In this document: one piece after another, positions 12,700-26,900 of the stretch | Position numbering within the stretch: the first letter of the stretch is position 1 | Layout: each line of letters starts with the position of its first letter | Source: Calliphora vicina | Taxonomy: Eukaryota; Arthropoda; Insecta; Diptera; Calliphoridae | Length of the DNA: 64,000 bases | Assembly (NCBI RefSeq): GCF_958450345.1 | Contig: NC_088781.1 | Coordinates: forward strand, 122,028,431 to 122,092,430 | Direction of reading: 5' to 3' | The notes under the pieces: model-generated | The model's input: only the letters and a program-made list of their open reading frames with translations | Told to the model about the DNA's origin: nothing | The model's database searches: none | Program-made: the position numbers and the translations under genes

Positions 12700-14480
12700 A
12701 ATAACATTTACACATTTAACTAATACATACATTACAATAACAAAAAACTAATCATTTGCAATAATGTTGAATGTAAAGAAAAAACCATATTATTTCGAGG
12801 TTGCCTCACATTTAGCTTCATAACATTTTAGCTACGAAATCGTTTCAACTGATTTTCAATACCAAATTTTCTAGGACAATGATACATATTTCAACTGAAT
12901 CTCATTAAGATTCGTTTTGTATTTTGACCACGAGAGTGTTTTCTACACACTGCCTTTCATATTACAAATATAAAATTTTCTCATTTCTGCAGATCAATCA
13001 CATACGATTCTACAAATATTTTGTGTAGAAAATACAACAACAATTAACACTACAACAACATTCATACATATAACTAATGCTTACATCATAAAAAGAAACA
13101 ACTTAATATTTGAAATAATGTTGAAATATTGTTTCGATGTTGTCTTACATTTAGCTTCATAACTTTTTAGCTACGAAACAGTTTAAATTGATTTTCAATA
13201 ACAAATTTCCTAGGACAATAATACATATTTTAGCTGAATCTCATTGAGATCCGTTTTGAATTTTGACCACGATAGTGTTTTCTACACACTGCCTTTCATT
13301 GAAATTTCATTTAATTAAAAATATCACAATATTTCGATGTTATCTTACATATTGGTTCATAACTTTTTTGCTACTAAACCGATTCTAAGATTTTTTAATA
13401 CCAAACTGCCCTGGACAATTAAAAGCATTTAAAAAGAATCTCATTGAATTAGGTTTTTTATTTTAATAATGAGAACTATTTACAGAGACTGCCATAGTCC
13501 TGTCATTATAAGATACTTTTTTTTCGAGGCATACAAACATTCTATGTATAAAAAACAACAACAATTTAAACAATACTAAACAAAAAAACTCATTACACCA
13601 ACAGCTCATTGATACTTGTAGAAATGTTGAAAATATCTTATTATTTTAAAATATCAAAATATTTAGAGGTTCTCTTGTATTTTGGTTAATAACTTTTTTT
13701 CTACTAAAACGATTTTAATGATTTTCAATACCAAACTATCTAGGATACTACTAAACATTCTGAATGAATATTATTAATCTCGTGCTTGGATTTTGGAAAT
13801 GAGAGTGTTTTAAACACACAAATGAACGCCGAAACTAAATCGACTTTGAATTTTATAAAGAATGAATAATATCTCCTACATTTTGATGCATACAAACATA
13901 CAATGCAAAAAATACAACAACAATATTAAACATAAATACTCATTACAACAACAATAAATGAGTTGTTGTTGTATTGCTTGTAATAATGTTGAAAACAGCT
14001 TGAGTTTTTAAAATATTAACATTTTTAGAGGTTCTATTGCATTTTGATCGATAACTTTTTTTCTACTGAAACGTTTTTAATGACTTTCAATACCAAACTG
14101 GCTAGGATAATGATTAACATTCTGAATAAATCTCCTTAAATTCGCTTTTGTATTTTGGAAATGAGAGTGTTTTAAACTAACAAACGAAAGCAAAAACTAA
14201 ATCGACTTTGAATTTTACAAGAATGAATAATAATATCTTACATTTTGGTGCATAACTTTGTTTATACTCAAACGATTTTAATGATTTTCAATACCAAACT
14301 AACTAGTATAATACTAAACACTCTGAGTAAATCCTATTAATCTCGTAATTTGGAAATGACGGTGTTTTAAACACACTTACGAAATCAAAAACTAAATCGA
14401 CTTTAAATTTTTTAAAGAATGAATAATATAATACTTTGAAGGTTTTAACAAAAGCAATATATTTGACAATATCTTCCTAA
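12700..14480. repeat. Degenerate tandem repeat, unit about 200 or 340-360 bp, about six copies
   Basis: Each copy has a TCTTACATTTTGGTTCATAAC block, CTACTAAAACGATTTTAATG, TTTTCAATACCAAAC, CTAGGACAAT, a CTGAATCTCATTAA block and GAGAGTGTTTTCTACACAC. The TTACATTT block falls near 12800, 13142, 13343, 13670, 14033 and 14238. Spacing therefore alternates between a long unit and a short unit lacking the middle part. The last copies are the most diverged. Confidence 0.75.
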
Positions 14481-15939
14481 AATTATTTCTTTATTCATTC
14501 TAATCAGTTAAACTCAAATTATCTATAAAAATTTTCTTAAACATTTCATTAAATTCATATAAAAACTCCTTTATACGAAATTAAATTTTCCTTGACTTTC
14601 CTTATAGCACAATTGTTATTTAAAACGTTTTAAACACTTATTTTATGCTGCTGTTGTTTTATTTTATATATAGCTACCATATTCTTATGCTACATACGTA
14701 GTCATAGTAGACGTAGCTACACATATTACACTCTATATTAAATTTCCTTGGATTTTGTTTTTGTTTTAATAAATTTTTTGCTTTTATTGTATGATGTTGG
14801 AAGTGAAAAAATAGGTTAAATTAATAATGACACCCGGGCTGTTTTAATGTAGAAAAAAGAAAAATAAATATAAATAACAAGTAAAAAGTGTGGAGGAGAG
14901 CTGTTAAAAAGCTACCTACTCCTACTGCTGGCTATAGTACAACAATTACTTTGGCAACATAGACACAAGAAATTGTCTTTAGTGTGTTGGTTATATTGAA
15001 ACCTAACGCCTTATTTTATTAAATACCAAACATATACCCTCTAAACATTATGTATGTAAGTATATGATAGGGTATGTATGCTCCTCTATATAACACGCCA
15101 ACGGCACTTGTACACTTTATATATTATTTCATTTCAATTTCTTCTTTTTATTCCCCCCATTTTGCTTCTTTTAATTTTTTTACCCACGAGTTAGTTAAAG
15201 CAGAAATGAATGCTATATATTGTATATATGTTTTAAAGGACCAAAAAAAAAATGAACCAAAGCAATAATGCCGCCACCTTTTTGTACTGGCTTTAAAAAA
15301 AAAATTAAATAAAAAAATGAATGAAAGCCTGCCTTGGTAAAAAAGTAAGAACAAAACAAAAAAAATTCCATATTATAACAAGATGTATAAAATGCATACA
15401 TGACTTTGTGGTAACTACTCGTACAAACATGGATACTTCTGCTTTTTTTTTCTGCTGCTGCTGCTAAATACCACAAAACTCATATTGCAAAGGCCTGCAA
15501 GTTGCAAACCCATATACCCATTATGCTTTAGTTTATAGAACTCTGTAGAATACTCTAAACTCTATTATAGTTTTGTATTACTGCTTCTAAAGGCCTTTTT
15601 AGCTAGAATCTATATGGCTTTGCTGCCTGCTAGTGCAGAGATAGTGAAGTAAAGAAAAACTTGTTAGTTTTAAGGCTTTCTTGATATCTTTGTCCAGTTT
15701 GTTTGTACGTCCGTCCGTACATCCTTCCATCAGCCTTTAAAACATAAGCCTCTTGGCTTATATTTGTTTTAATACAATATTTCATCTACTTGCAAAAGGC
15801 TGAAAAAGAAAAATGAACATCATTTTAGGTATTTTTTTGTTTTAGTTAAAGGAATGCCCTACACTAAGTTGAAACAAAACAAAAATTTATAAAATTTTTG
15901 TCCCAAAATTTGGTTTCAAAAAGGCTAAAAAAAACAAAC
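14481..15939. other. AT-rich DNA, no gene seen
   Basis: No repeat unit or coding pattern recognised. Overlapping short open frames at 15074-15476 are low-complexity. Confidence 0.5.
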
Positions 15940-17040
15940 CGGAAACAGCTTTTTATTATGTTTTTGTTAAAGCTTTTATTTTTAAGCTTTTTTATGGAAA
16001 TGGTTTTTCCAAAAGCGTTTATATAAAAAGCTTTTTAGTAAAGTATGTACGGAAACAGTTTTTAAGTATTTGTAAAGCTTATAAGTAAAAAACTTTTTAT
16101 GTGAAGAGCTTAATAAAGAGCTTTATAAAGGATTTATAGAAAATCCCTTTCAGTATAGGGTCAAGTTATGGAAATAGTTTTTTAATTGAAAAGTTTTTCA
16201 CGAAAAAAGTTTTTCTATGAAAAAAGCTTTCTTTATAGAAACAAAACGTTTGTGCATTAATCAGGAAAAAAGCTGATTAATGATCAAATGGTTATATGAA
16301 AAAAGTTTTTAAAAAAGCTATTATGGGAAAAGTGTTTTAGTAAAGCTTTTATGGAAATCGTTTTAAGTTAAGCGTTTATAAGAAAAGCTTTTTAGTAAAA
16401 CTTTTATTGAAAAGTTATTCGTAAGCTTTTATTGATAAGTTTTACATAAAGCTTTCATTGAACAGTTTTACACAAAGTTTTTATTGAAAAGTTTAGCATA
16501 AAGCTTTAATTTAAAAGTTTTACATAAAGCTTTTATTAAAAAGTTTTACATAAAGATTTTACTGAAAAGTTGTACATAAAGCGTTCATTAAAAAGTCTTA
16601 CATAAAGCTTTTATTGAAAATTTGAAATTTTTTACATAAAGCTTTTATTGAAAAGTTTTTCATAAAAATTTTAGAATGTTTTTACATAAAGCTTTTATTG
16701 AAAAGTTGTACATAAAGCTTTTATTGAAAAGTTGTACATAAAGCTTTTATTGAAAAGTTTTACATAAAGCTTTTATTGAAAAGTTTTATATACAAATTTC
16801 ATTGGAAAGTTTTACATAACAAAAGCTAGTTTTGCACCAAAAGTAATGTTTTAAATTTTTATTGAAAAGCTTTTTTGTAAAAATAATTTAGTAGAAAAAG
16901 CTTATCTTATTTCGCATTTTTCGGAAAAGAGTTTATATTGCAAGATTTTTCTTAATAATCCTCTACGAAAAAAGCTTTTTAAGGAAAAAGCTTATAAAAC
17001 AACTTTCCAAAAATATTTAGATATTTTTAATAAAAGCCTT
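15940..17040. repeat. Tandem repeat of about 26 bp, ACATAAAGCTTTTATTGAAA
   Basis: The core 16390-16810 is a run of ACATAAAGCTTTTATTGAAAAGTTTT units of about 26 bp. The flanks to 15940 and 17040 are decayed versions keeping AAGCTTTT. The HindIII-type palindrome AAGCTT in each unit makes the repeat partly self-complementary. Confidence 0.8.
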
Positions 17041-18229
17041 GTTTTAGAAAAACAGTAATATACGAGTAAGTTATAGGGTTCCATCTCGTCGTCTTTGCTT
17101 TCGATTTAAACTACAGAATTCACTTGGCATACAAAAAAAAACAACTCAAAGATTTTTCCTTTTTTTTATTTTCATCTGATATTTGTAGTTTTTAATCACA
17201 CTATGGGGTTTCTTTAAAAGTTGTTTGTTAAACAGAATAGTGTTGTTGTATGTCTATTCTGTGCTATACTCTGCAGCTCTGCCAAAGTAAAGGTGTAATG
17301 TGTCTACAGTTTTCAGGCTATAGTTTTTCAATTTATATTTGCCACTATTTGATAGATGTGTTTACCTGTTTCTCTGTTTTAACCAGCTGTACAATGTTTG
17401 CCATGGTTAACAGATATTTGATACAAAACAAAAAAACACTCTACAGATGAAGAAAATGAAAAAAATTGCAAGCAATAAAGAAAAATCTTCATTCATAAAT
17501 TTTCTGTTAGCGGTATATTATTTTAACTTTGTTATAGGAATCGTTTGCTAACGGTTCGAAATGGAAAAACTAATTTCTCAAACAAAAAAAAAAAAAATAA
17601 AAAGAAAAATACAATTAACTTAATAATTGTTGGGAAAAAGTATGAGCAACAACTCCCCGTACCGAGTGAGTGTATGCTCAAAACCCACCTCTTTTTCATT
17701 TAACGTTTAATAATATTCACTGTGAATAAAATAAATAACAACAAATTTAATTGATCAATTATGTTGTTGTCGTGTATGTATGATGTACTGTTTCGTTAAA
17801 TGAAAGCTTCATTCGATATGAAATACAAAAATTTCACATGACAATCATGTTGTGGCAAAAGCTGTGTATTAAAATGATGACAAGTGAATTAATAAATGAC
17901 AATTGTTTGTAAGTGGAACACAAAAGAAGATTGTAAACGATTTAAATTCAACAATTGTCGCATATTTAAGTAAAAAAAAAGAAAGAGACCGATAAGTAAA
18001 TTGAAGATTTATGTTTATGTATGAACGACAAAGTATAAAATAATAATTTAAATAAAAATTTATGAAAGAAAAAAACAAAATCTTTAAATCATAAATTGTA
18101 TGTACTTGGTTTAAGAAACTTTCATGATTCTATTAATCCCTTTATAATAACGTGTGTTAAGGGCAAGATTGCCTGTTTTTATACAAACATTAATGTTTTA
18201 TAGATGCCGCAAAACTTATAAAGCTTTAT
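17041..18229. other. AT-rich DNA, no gene seen
   Basis: Nothing recognised beyond poly-A near 17585 and short unsupported open frames. Confidence 0.5.
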
Positions 18230-19570
18230 GTTTAAGATATTGGACAGAAATACTATAGATTATGGCTTAATGAAAAAAGCTGTTCTTAACAAAAAACAAT
18301 TGCTTTACATAAAAAACGGAGATTTTGGAAAAACGTTTTTAACCAACAAAATATTTTTATAAAAAAGCTTTTTCAGAAACAAGATTTCACAAAAAATAAT
18401 TGGTTTTTAAAAAAGCTTTTAAGTTAAGTTTAGTTCAATTCCAGTCGCCAAAACAAACTCTTTACATCCATAAAGATTTTTCAAGCACTTTCCACAAAAA
18501 ATTCCATTTTAACAAAAAAAGCTTTTTTATAAAAAAAAACTTTTTATCAAAATTCACTTCATAACAATTAAATCTTTTTAACCCAATAAAGAGTTATCCC
18601 CAAAAAACATTTTTATTAAGAAAGCTTCTTGTTAAGAAATATTTTTTTATAACTGCAAAACTATTTCACCAGCGCCATCACCAAAAAACTATTTTCAAGG
18701 AAAAAGCTTTTCATAAAAGAAACTATAACCATACATACAATTTCACCTAAAAAAGATTTTCTGTTAAGAAAGTTTTTTTTATAACAAAAACATAGATTTT
18801 GATAAATTTTCACCTAAAAGCTTTTTCCAAAAATTTTATAACAACAAAAGTTTTTGTATTGCAAAAATATTCATCACAAAAAATTGTTTTTTCAATAAAA
18901 ACCTTACTCATAACACAAAAATGTTCACCAAAAAAAGCTTTTCTGTTTAGAAAGTTTTTAAAAAATGTTTCACCATAAAAGCTTTTTCCAAAAACCTTTA
19001 TAATAATAAAAGCTTTTACACTGCATCATCACAAAAAACTCTTCTGTAAATAAAAAAGCTTTTTCATGAAACGAATTTTATAAGAATAAAAACTTGTTCA
19101 CCCAAAATGTTTATCCACCATTTAAGCTTTTACTCTCATAAATAAATTTGCATGAAAAAAATTATATTCATCAAAGCTATGGTTTTTAAAGCTTTCTCAA
19201 TAAAAATCGGTGCCAGATATAAAAGATTTATCAACTCAAAAAGCAATATCACCAATAAAGCTTTTCATAACAAAACTTTGTATCAATAAAGACTTTTTCT
19301 CCAAAAAAGCGTCACAAACAAAAGTTTTTTTTATCAATAAAGTTTTTTTCAAAAAACATTTCTTTATCTTTCTCAGCAAATAAAAGCTATTTTGATAAAA
19401 GTCGTTTATGGTTAAAAAGCTTTTTTCCAAAAAAGTTGTTTAAAGCTCTTTTTCACCAAAAAATATGACATAATGATTTACTTTATTTTGACATAATAAT
19501 TTACTTCATCATAAAACGTTTCCGCCAAAAAAGCTGTTTTGGTAACAAAAGCTTTCTCACCAACAAACTT
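18230..19570. repeat. Degenerate AAAAAGCTTTTT repeat block
   Basis: Dozens of AAAAGCTTTTT palindromes separated by CATAACAAAA and TTCACCAAAAA phrases, roughly every 25-45 bases. The composition resembles the 15940-17040 block in the opposite orientation, suggesting one family that has inverted and decayed. Confidence 0.65.
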
Positions 19571-20657
19571 TTATTCTCTTTTTCCAACATTCTAAGGTCA
19601 ACTTATTTCCTTTTCTTTTTCTATTAAAAATTTCCTCATTTTTACCTTAAATGACATGTGTGTGTCATCATGTAACTCATTTATTCATCTTAACTACAAT
19701 ACATTAGTTCTTTAGCTATTCCATAGGGTGCTTAAAATCTTTTCTCAAAATGTTTTTGCTATTTTTTCTCTTCATCTTTATTGCTTCTAAAAAAAATATA
19801 TGAAAACTTAAGAATTATTGCATATAAACGTGTCAATTGTTTGTCTTCTAAATTGAATAAACATGACATTTCATATCACTTTGACATTTTAATGAATTAA
19901 TGAAATTGTACGTTATGAAAAAATTTCTTATGTATGTATAATACATTTTAAGGTTTTACTTATATGATGATCAGAAATGCTGAGTATATATGAAGAGAGC
20001 TAGAGGGGCTGGAATAGAAAAATATAATGTATATATTTTACATACATATTTGTAGAGAATGACTATTTGAGTGAGTGAATGATGAGGTTTTTTTCGTTTG
20101 TTTGATTTTTGCCAAGAATTTTTGTGCGTTTTTTTTTTGGTTTTTTTGAGGGGCTGTTATGAAAATAATGTCTAAAATGTCTGTTGGTTAAAAAGATAGA
20201 AAAAAAGTTAACTATTTTGACAGCTGTCAGTACATGACATTGCAGGTTTTTTTTTGTTTTTACATTTTTAAAGCAAGTTTATCTTCAGTTTAGGTTTTTG
20301 TTGAAAAATTTAAATACAGTTGTCATAATTTTAAAATTTTTGTGCTTGTAAGTTATTATTATTCTTTAGATAAATCTCTCATAAATTGCAATTATCTGTT
20401 TATACTGTTTTTTTATTAAGGGGAATTTCAATGAAATTGAGTAGTTCCACCACAGGAGGTAGACATTAACAAAGAGCTTCTGTTACTCCACAAATATCTT
20501 GGTTGTTAACATTCTTGATAAAACAAAACCTCTAAATGTTACTTGTTATTTATAATAAAAGAACCAAAAAATTTTTTACTAATTATTAAACATTAATTAT
20601 GGTGCTTAAAAATACATTTAAAATAATTGTTATCTTTTTTTCTTCGTTACTTTACAG
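19571..20657. other. DNA just upstream of the first coding exon of Ddr
   Basis: A/T-rich with T-runs. No promoter could be identified. If the acceptor at 20657 is real, this is the 3' end of a 5'-UTR intron. Confidence 0.4.
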
Positions 20658-20757
20658 ATCTCCTGCTATTTGTTTAATAGAATCTACTAGAAAACAAAAC
20701 CACTGCCTGCTAACTCAAAATTAAAAAAATAAAAAACTACAAACAAAATTTATAATT
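20658..20757 (+). other. Ddr: 5' untranslated part of the first coding exon of Ddr
   Basis: A long pyrimidine tract ending TTACAG at 20657 looks like a splice acceptor about 100 bases before the start codon. That implies at least one non-coding exon further upstream, in this window or before it, and makes the DNA to the left possibly a 5'-UTR intron. The leader is AT-rich with no obvious structure. The upstream donor was not located, so the exon start is a prediction. Confidence 0.55.
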
Positions 20758-20914
20758 ATGGCTAAAACAAAATCTTTATCATCAACATCAATACAACGAC
20801 TCACCTTAACTACCACCTGCAATATGTTCTCCCGCCAGTGCCTTTCCTATCAGCTTTTAACCCTTATAAGCATAGTGCTGTATCAATCTTCACATATACA
20901 TGGATTCGATATAG
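20758..20914 (+). CDS. Ddr: Ddr coding exon 1: start codon and signal peptide
   Basis: It encodes residues 1-52 plus the first base of codon 53 and ends at the donor G|GTAAGT (20914/20915). The start at 20758 has A at -3 and G at +4, a good context. The first 32 residues are Ser/Thr-rich and polar, then comes a hydrophobic stretch around LLTLISIVLY, then a small polar segment before the discoidin domain. Met23 is an alternative start that would give a more typical signal peptide of about 28 residues. An open frame reads on past the donor to 21024, but the tail beyond 20914 resembles nothing, whereas splicing to 32654 restores a discoidin domain start. Confidence 0.85.
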
Positions 20915-23900
20915 GTAAGTCTATCTTCATACTATCTTCATTAACCATGTACCCCTTTACCTCTTCATACTTCGTCACTACTTTTTCTACGGTTTTGCTT
21001 TTGAAACCCCATCGACTTTTTTAAAGATGTACCATTTTTTTTAGGTTTTAACATAATTTTTGTGGTAAAATATGATCTTATGCTTAATTGTCATTAACTA
21101 TTTTGTGAAGTTATAAATATGTGTCTCGGTAAGCAGCCGTAGCAGAAGCTTCTATTTCGTTTACAGCCTGTTTAAATTTGAGCTCCAAATGTAAATGCAA
21201 GAAAAAACAAGGAAGACAGACCATATTCTTTGTATAATTTTCATAACAGCAGGGGGTGTTTTAACAGGGAAACCAAACTTTATCTGCCAACTTACAATAT
21301 AAAAAGTGTTGCACTAACGAGGTTTGCCTAAAAAGTTTACAACCTAAGTAAATTTAGCTAAACACCAATTTTCAAAATGAATGGAAAGCTAATCATCAGA
21401 ATCCTACAATTACAAAATGTTCAATTTAATTCTGAACTTTTTACGCCTCCCTCGCTATTTGCTGTGCAACTTCACAAAGATTTCAACATTGCTCTTATGG
21501 TTTTTTAATGGCTTTTACACGGTTGGCGGTTTTATTTTAAAAACTATACTTCTTATGAAAAAACTCAGCTAAAAAAAAATGAAACAGCAAGTTGCATTTT
21601 AATGTAATACTTTTCTGTGGCATCCATTTAACTATTGACATTTTTATGGGGTGATGTTTCGTTTTACTTCTTTTATTATTTTCAGCATTTCGTAATCCCC
21701 ATTCGAAAACCGAAACATGAAACTAACGAAGAGTTATAACATTATATACTGCCGCTATAAGTTATTTATGTTGTATTTAAGATAAATATTAAAGAAAAAA
21801 TTTCTTAAGCTGTGAACTTTCTTGATGCAAGAAAATAAATACAAGCTTAATAGACCACAACGTTATTTGAACAAAAAATGTAATAAATTTTAATTATGGC
21901 AAGCTAAATAAATGTAATTTACGAACACGAAATCGGGACAGCTATAGTTTATTCCTTATCAGCTTATTTCTATTCAGTTTTAGTTCATTTCTGTTCTAGT
22001 TCTGTTCTAGTTCTGTTCTAGTTCTGTTCTAGTTCTGTTCTAGTTCTGTTCTAGTTCTGTTCTAGTTCTGTTCTAGTTCTGTTCTAGTTCTGTTCTAGTT
22101 CTGTTCTAGTTCTGTTCTAGTTCTGTTCTAGTTCTGTTCTAGTTCTGTTCTAGTTCTGTTCTAGTTCTGTTCTAGTTCTGTTCTAGTTCTGTTCTAGTTC
22201 TGTTCTAGTTCTGTTCTAGTTCTGTTCTAGTTCTGTTCTAGTTCTAGTTCTGTTCTAGTTCTGTTCTAGTTCTGTTCTAGTTCTGTTCTAGTTCTGTTCT
22301 AGTTCTGTTCTAGTTCTGTTCTAGTTCTGTTCTAGTTCTGTTCTAGTTCTGTTCTAGTTCTGTTCTAGTTCTGTTCTAGTTCTGTTCTAGTTCTGTTCTA
22401 GTTCTGTTCTAGTTCTGTTCTAGTTCTGTTCTAGTTCTGTTCTAGTTCTGTTCTAGTTCTGTTCTAGTTCTGTTCTAGTTCTGTTCTAGTTCTGTTCTAG
22501 TTCTGTTCTAGTTCTGTTCTAGTTCTGTTCTAGTTCTGTTCTAGTTCTGTTCTAGTTCTGTTCTAGTATTGTTGTAGTTTACAATTTAATCGTTTTAATT
22601 CAGTTTTATTTAATAAGTATTTACCAATCTATCTTAAAATTGTAGAATATTTATTTTAATTTAATATTTAGTTAGCAAATGTTTTCTTCGTTAAATATAC
22701 CTATTAGTAAGAATAAATTAATACAAGTTAAACTATAATTAAGTACTTCTACCTGACTTCAATAAAATAATTGATTTTCTATAACAGTTTTCACTTAATG
22801 GTTACTAGCAATATATTCAAAATCTTATTAACAGTATTTATATATTTAAAAGCATAAATATATAGTACATACTTAATAAAATCTAACATTAAATCGAATA
22901 TATACAAATTATTTTATTTCCATATAATCGTATTATCTATTGAAATTATACACTTGAACAACAAAAGTTTACTTGAAATTTATATACTGCATGCAAATCT
23001 ACAAGTATGAATATCATTAATTTTGCAACATTTTCAAAATTCAATAAATATCTAATGATTATGAATAAAGTTTCAATGGTTTGCAACAATACTAAATAGA
23101 TTTCTAAGGGAAATTGTTTTTATTCGAACTAAATATATTATGAAAATGCTACAGATACAAGACAAGACACTTATCGAAATATAACAAGAAACCAACCAAA
23201 TAGCTAGTCAACCATTAAGTCAGCCAAAGGATATGATTTCGTCAGTCAATCGTACGTATATTCCACATAGTTACTTAGTATATGAAGTCTAAACCAATAT
23301 GTTACGATATAATCATTTATTAAGAGACTCTTGTTAAATCATTTGATCTACAATGCAACATAAACAAACTTACTTACAAATCCAAATATGTATGTTGCAA
23401 GTTGTTATACATGTATTCTTCAAGTTTTTCTGTATGTAAATTTTCATCACATTTAAAACGATTTTGTATAGAAATCAACTCATCGTCGTACCAGTAGTAC
23501 TAAAAGTACCCAAATCGAGGAATCGTATAAAAAAGAAGGTTGACTTCATTGAGTTTAACAAATTATGCAGAGATATCATTGTTACCAATAAATATAAAAT
23601 TTTTTTTGTTGCTAATGTAGATGAAAAGAATGAAACATCATCAACAGTAGTTACAAAGTATAACAAACATCAAGCAGAGTTACAAATATGTTCAAACATG
23701 TCTATACATATTGGAGTATGTTGGTCTGTCCGTCTGGCTGTTGGCTGGTTGTAAGTTTTCGTTTACGTATGTCTGAATATAAAGAGATTTTGTTAAGAGC
23801 TTATCTTACATACATATTTCTAGAGAGACATACCTACATACAATAGCAAATTGTAAATGCAACAAAAATTTTCCATGTGAATGCATAACAATACTTAACA

Positions 23901-26900
23901 ATACAAATCTTTTGTCCGTCCATCCGTCTGTCTGCCTCACTGTGTTGTAAGTTATAGAGGGTAGAGGAAAAGAAAATAAACAAAAATCTATACTTATTTC
24001 AGGGATATCGAATATGTGAAGGAGGAGAGATTTGTAATAATACACTTAAACAATTTGTTGAAATAAATTGAAAATAAACTTGCCTATAATGGCTGTGAGA
24101 TGCTTAACTTGACTATTCTGTAAAATAGATAGAAACATTTGGAGTAGGTTTAAGAATCCATACATCATGCAAACTATAATATACTATAACAGAAGAGATC
24201 TAGAACAGAACTAGAACAGAACTAGAACAGAACTAGAACAGAACTAGAACAGAACTAGAACAGAACTAGAACAGAACTAGAACAGAACTAGAACAGAACT
24301 AGAACAGAACTAGAACTGAACTAGAACTGAACTAGAACAGAACTAGAACAGAACTGGAACAGAACTAGAACAGAACTAGAACAGAACTAGAACAGAACTA
24401 GAACAGAACTAGAACAGAACTAGAACAGAACTAGAACAGAACTAGAACAGAACTAGAACAGAACTAGAACAGAACTAGAACAGAACTAGAACAGAACTAG
24501 AACAGAACTAGAACAGAACTAGAACAGAACTAGAACAGAACTAGAACAGAACTAGAACAGAACTAGAACAGAACTAGAACAGAACTAGAACAGAACTAGA
24601 ACAGAACTAGAACAGAACTAGAACAGAACTAGAACAGAACTAGAACAGAACTAGAACAGAACTAGAACAGAACTAGAACAGAACTAGAACAGAACTAGAA
24701 CAGAACTAGAACAGAACTAGAACAGAACTAGAACAGAACTAGAACAGAACTAGAACAGAACTAGAACAGAACTAGAACAGAACTAGAACAGAACTAGAAC
24801 AGAACTAGAACAGAACTAGAACAGAACTAGAACAGAACTAGAACAGAACTAGAACAGAACTAGAACAGAACTAGAACAGAACTAGAACAGAACTAGAACA
24901 GAACTAGAACAGAACTAGAACAGAACTAGAACAGAACTAGAACAGAACTAGAACAGAACTAGAACAGAACTAGAACAGAACTAGAACAGAACTAGAACAG
25001 AACTAGAACAGAACTAGAACAGAACTAGAACAGAACTAGAACAGAACTAGAACAGAACTAGAACAGAACTAGAACAGAACTAGAACAGAACTAGAACAGA
25101 ACTAGAACAGAACTAGAACAGAACTAGAACAGAACTAGAACAGAACTAGAACAGAACTAGAACAGAACTAGAACAGAACTAGAACAGAACTAGAACAGAA
25201 CTAGAACAGAACTAGAACAGAACTAGAACAGAACTAGAACAGAACTAGAACAGAACTAGAACAGAACTAGAACAGAACTAGAACAGAACTAGAACAGAAC
25301 TAGAACAGAACTAGAACAGAACTAGAACAGAACTAGAACAGAACTAGAACAGAACTAGAACAGAACTAGAACAGAACTAGAACAGAACTAGAACAGAACT
25401 AGAACAGAACTAGAACAGAACTAGAACAGAACTAGAACAGAACTAGAACAGAACTAGAACAGAACTAGAACAGAACTAGAACAGAACTAGAACAGAACTA
25501 GAACAGAACTAGAACAGAACTAGAACAGAACTAGAACAGAACTAGAACAGAACTAGAACAGAACTAGAACAGAACTAGAACAGAACTAGAACAGAACTAG
25601 AACAGAACTAGAACAGAACTAGAACAGAACTAGAACAGAACTAGAACAGAACTAGAACAGAACTAGAACAGAACTAGAACAGAACTAGAACAGAACTAGA
25701 ACAGAACTAGAACAGAACTAGAACAGAACTAGAACAGAACTAGAACAGAACTAGAACAGAACTAGAACAGAACTAGAACAGAACTAGAACAGAACTAGAA
25801 CAGAACTAGAACAGAACTAGAACAGAACTAGAACAGAACTAGAACAGAACTAGAACAGAACTAGAACAGAACTAGAACAGAACTAGAACAGAACTAGAAC
25901 AGAACTAGAACAGAACTAGAACAGAACTAGAACAGAACTAGAACAGAACTAGAACAGAACTAGAACAGAACTAGAACAGAACTAGAACAGAACTAGAACA
26001 GAACTAGAACAGAACTAGAACAGAACTAGAACAGAACTAGAACAGAACTAGAACAGAACTAGAACAGAACTAGAACAGAACTAGAACAGAACTAGAACAG
26101 AACTAGAACAGAACTAGAACAGAACTAGAACAGAACTAGAACAGAACTAGAACAGAACTAGAACAGAACTAGAACAGAACTAGAACAGAACTAGAACAGA
26201 ACTAGAACAGAACTAGAACAGAACTAGAACAGAACTAGAACAGAACTAGAACAGAACTAGAACAGAACTAGAACAGAACTAGAACAGAACTAGAACAGAA
26301 CTAGAACAGAACTAGAACAGAACTAGAACAGAACTAGAACAGAACTAGAACAGAACTAGAACAGAACTAGAACAGAACTAGAACAGAACTAGAACAGAAC
26401 TAGAACAGAACTAGAACAGAACTAGAACAGAACTAGAACAGAACTAGAACAGAACTAGAACAGAACTAGAACAGAACTAGAACAGAACTAGAACAGAACT
26501 AGAACAGAACTAGAACAGAACTAGAACAGAACTAGAACAGAACTAGAACAGAACTAGAACAGAACTAGAACAGAACTAGAACAGAACTAGAACAGAACTA
26601 GAACAGAACTAGAACAGAACTAGAACAGAACTAGAACAGAACTAGAACAGAACTAGAACAGAACTAGAACAGAACTAGAACAGAACTAGAACAGAACTAG
26701 AACAGAACTAGAACAGAACTAGAACAGAACTAGAACAGAACTAGAACAGAACTAGAACAGAACTAGAACAGAACTAGAACAGAACTAGAACAGAACTAGA
26801 ACAGAACTAGAACAGAACTAGAACAGAACTAGAACAGAACTAGAACAGAACTAGAACAGAACTAGAACAGAACTAGAACAGAACTAGAACAGAACTAGAA

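Noticed and set aside
20915..21024. Continuation of the first Ddr exon frame to a stop at 21024, giving an 88-residue protein
   Set aside because: A strong donor G|GTAAGT at 20914 and phase-perfect joining to exon 2 explain the sequence; the tail has no recognisable content.
23464..23754. 96-codon open frame in intron 1
   Set aside because: No known motif, overlaps a frame on the other strand, and ends in a simple GTCTGTCC-type tract; probably chance.
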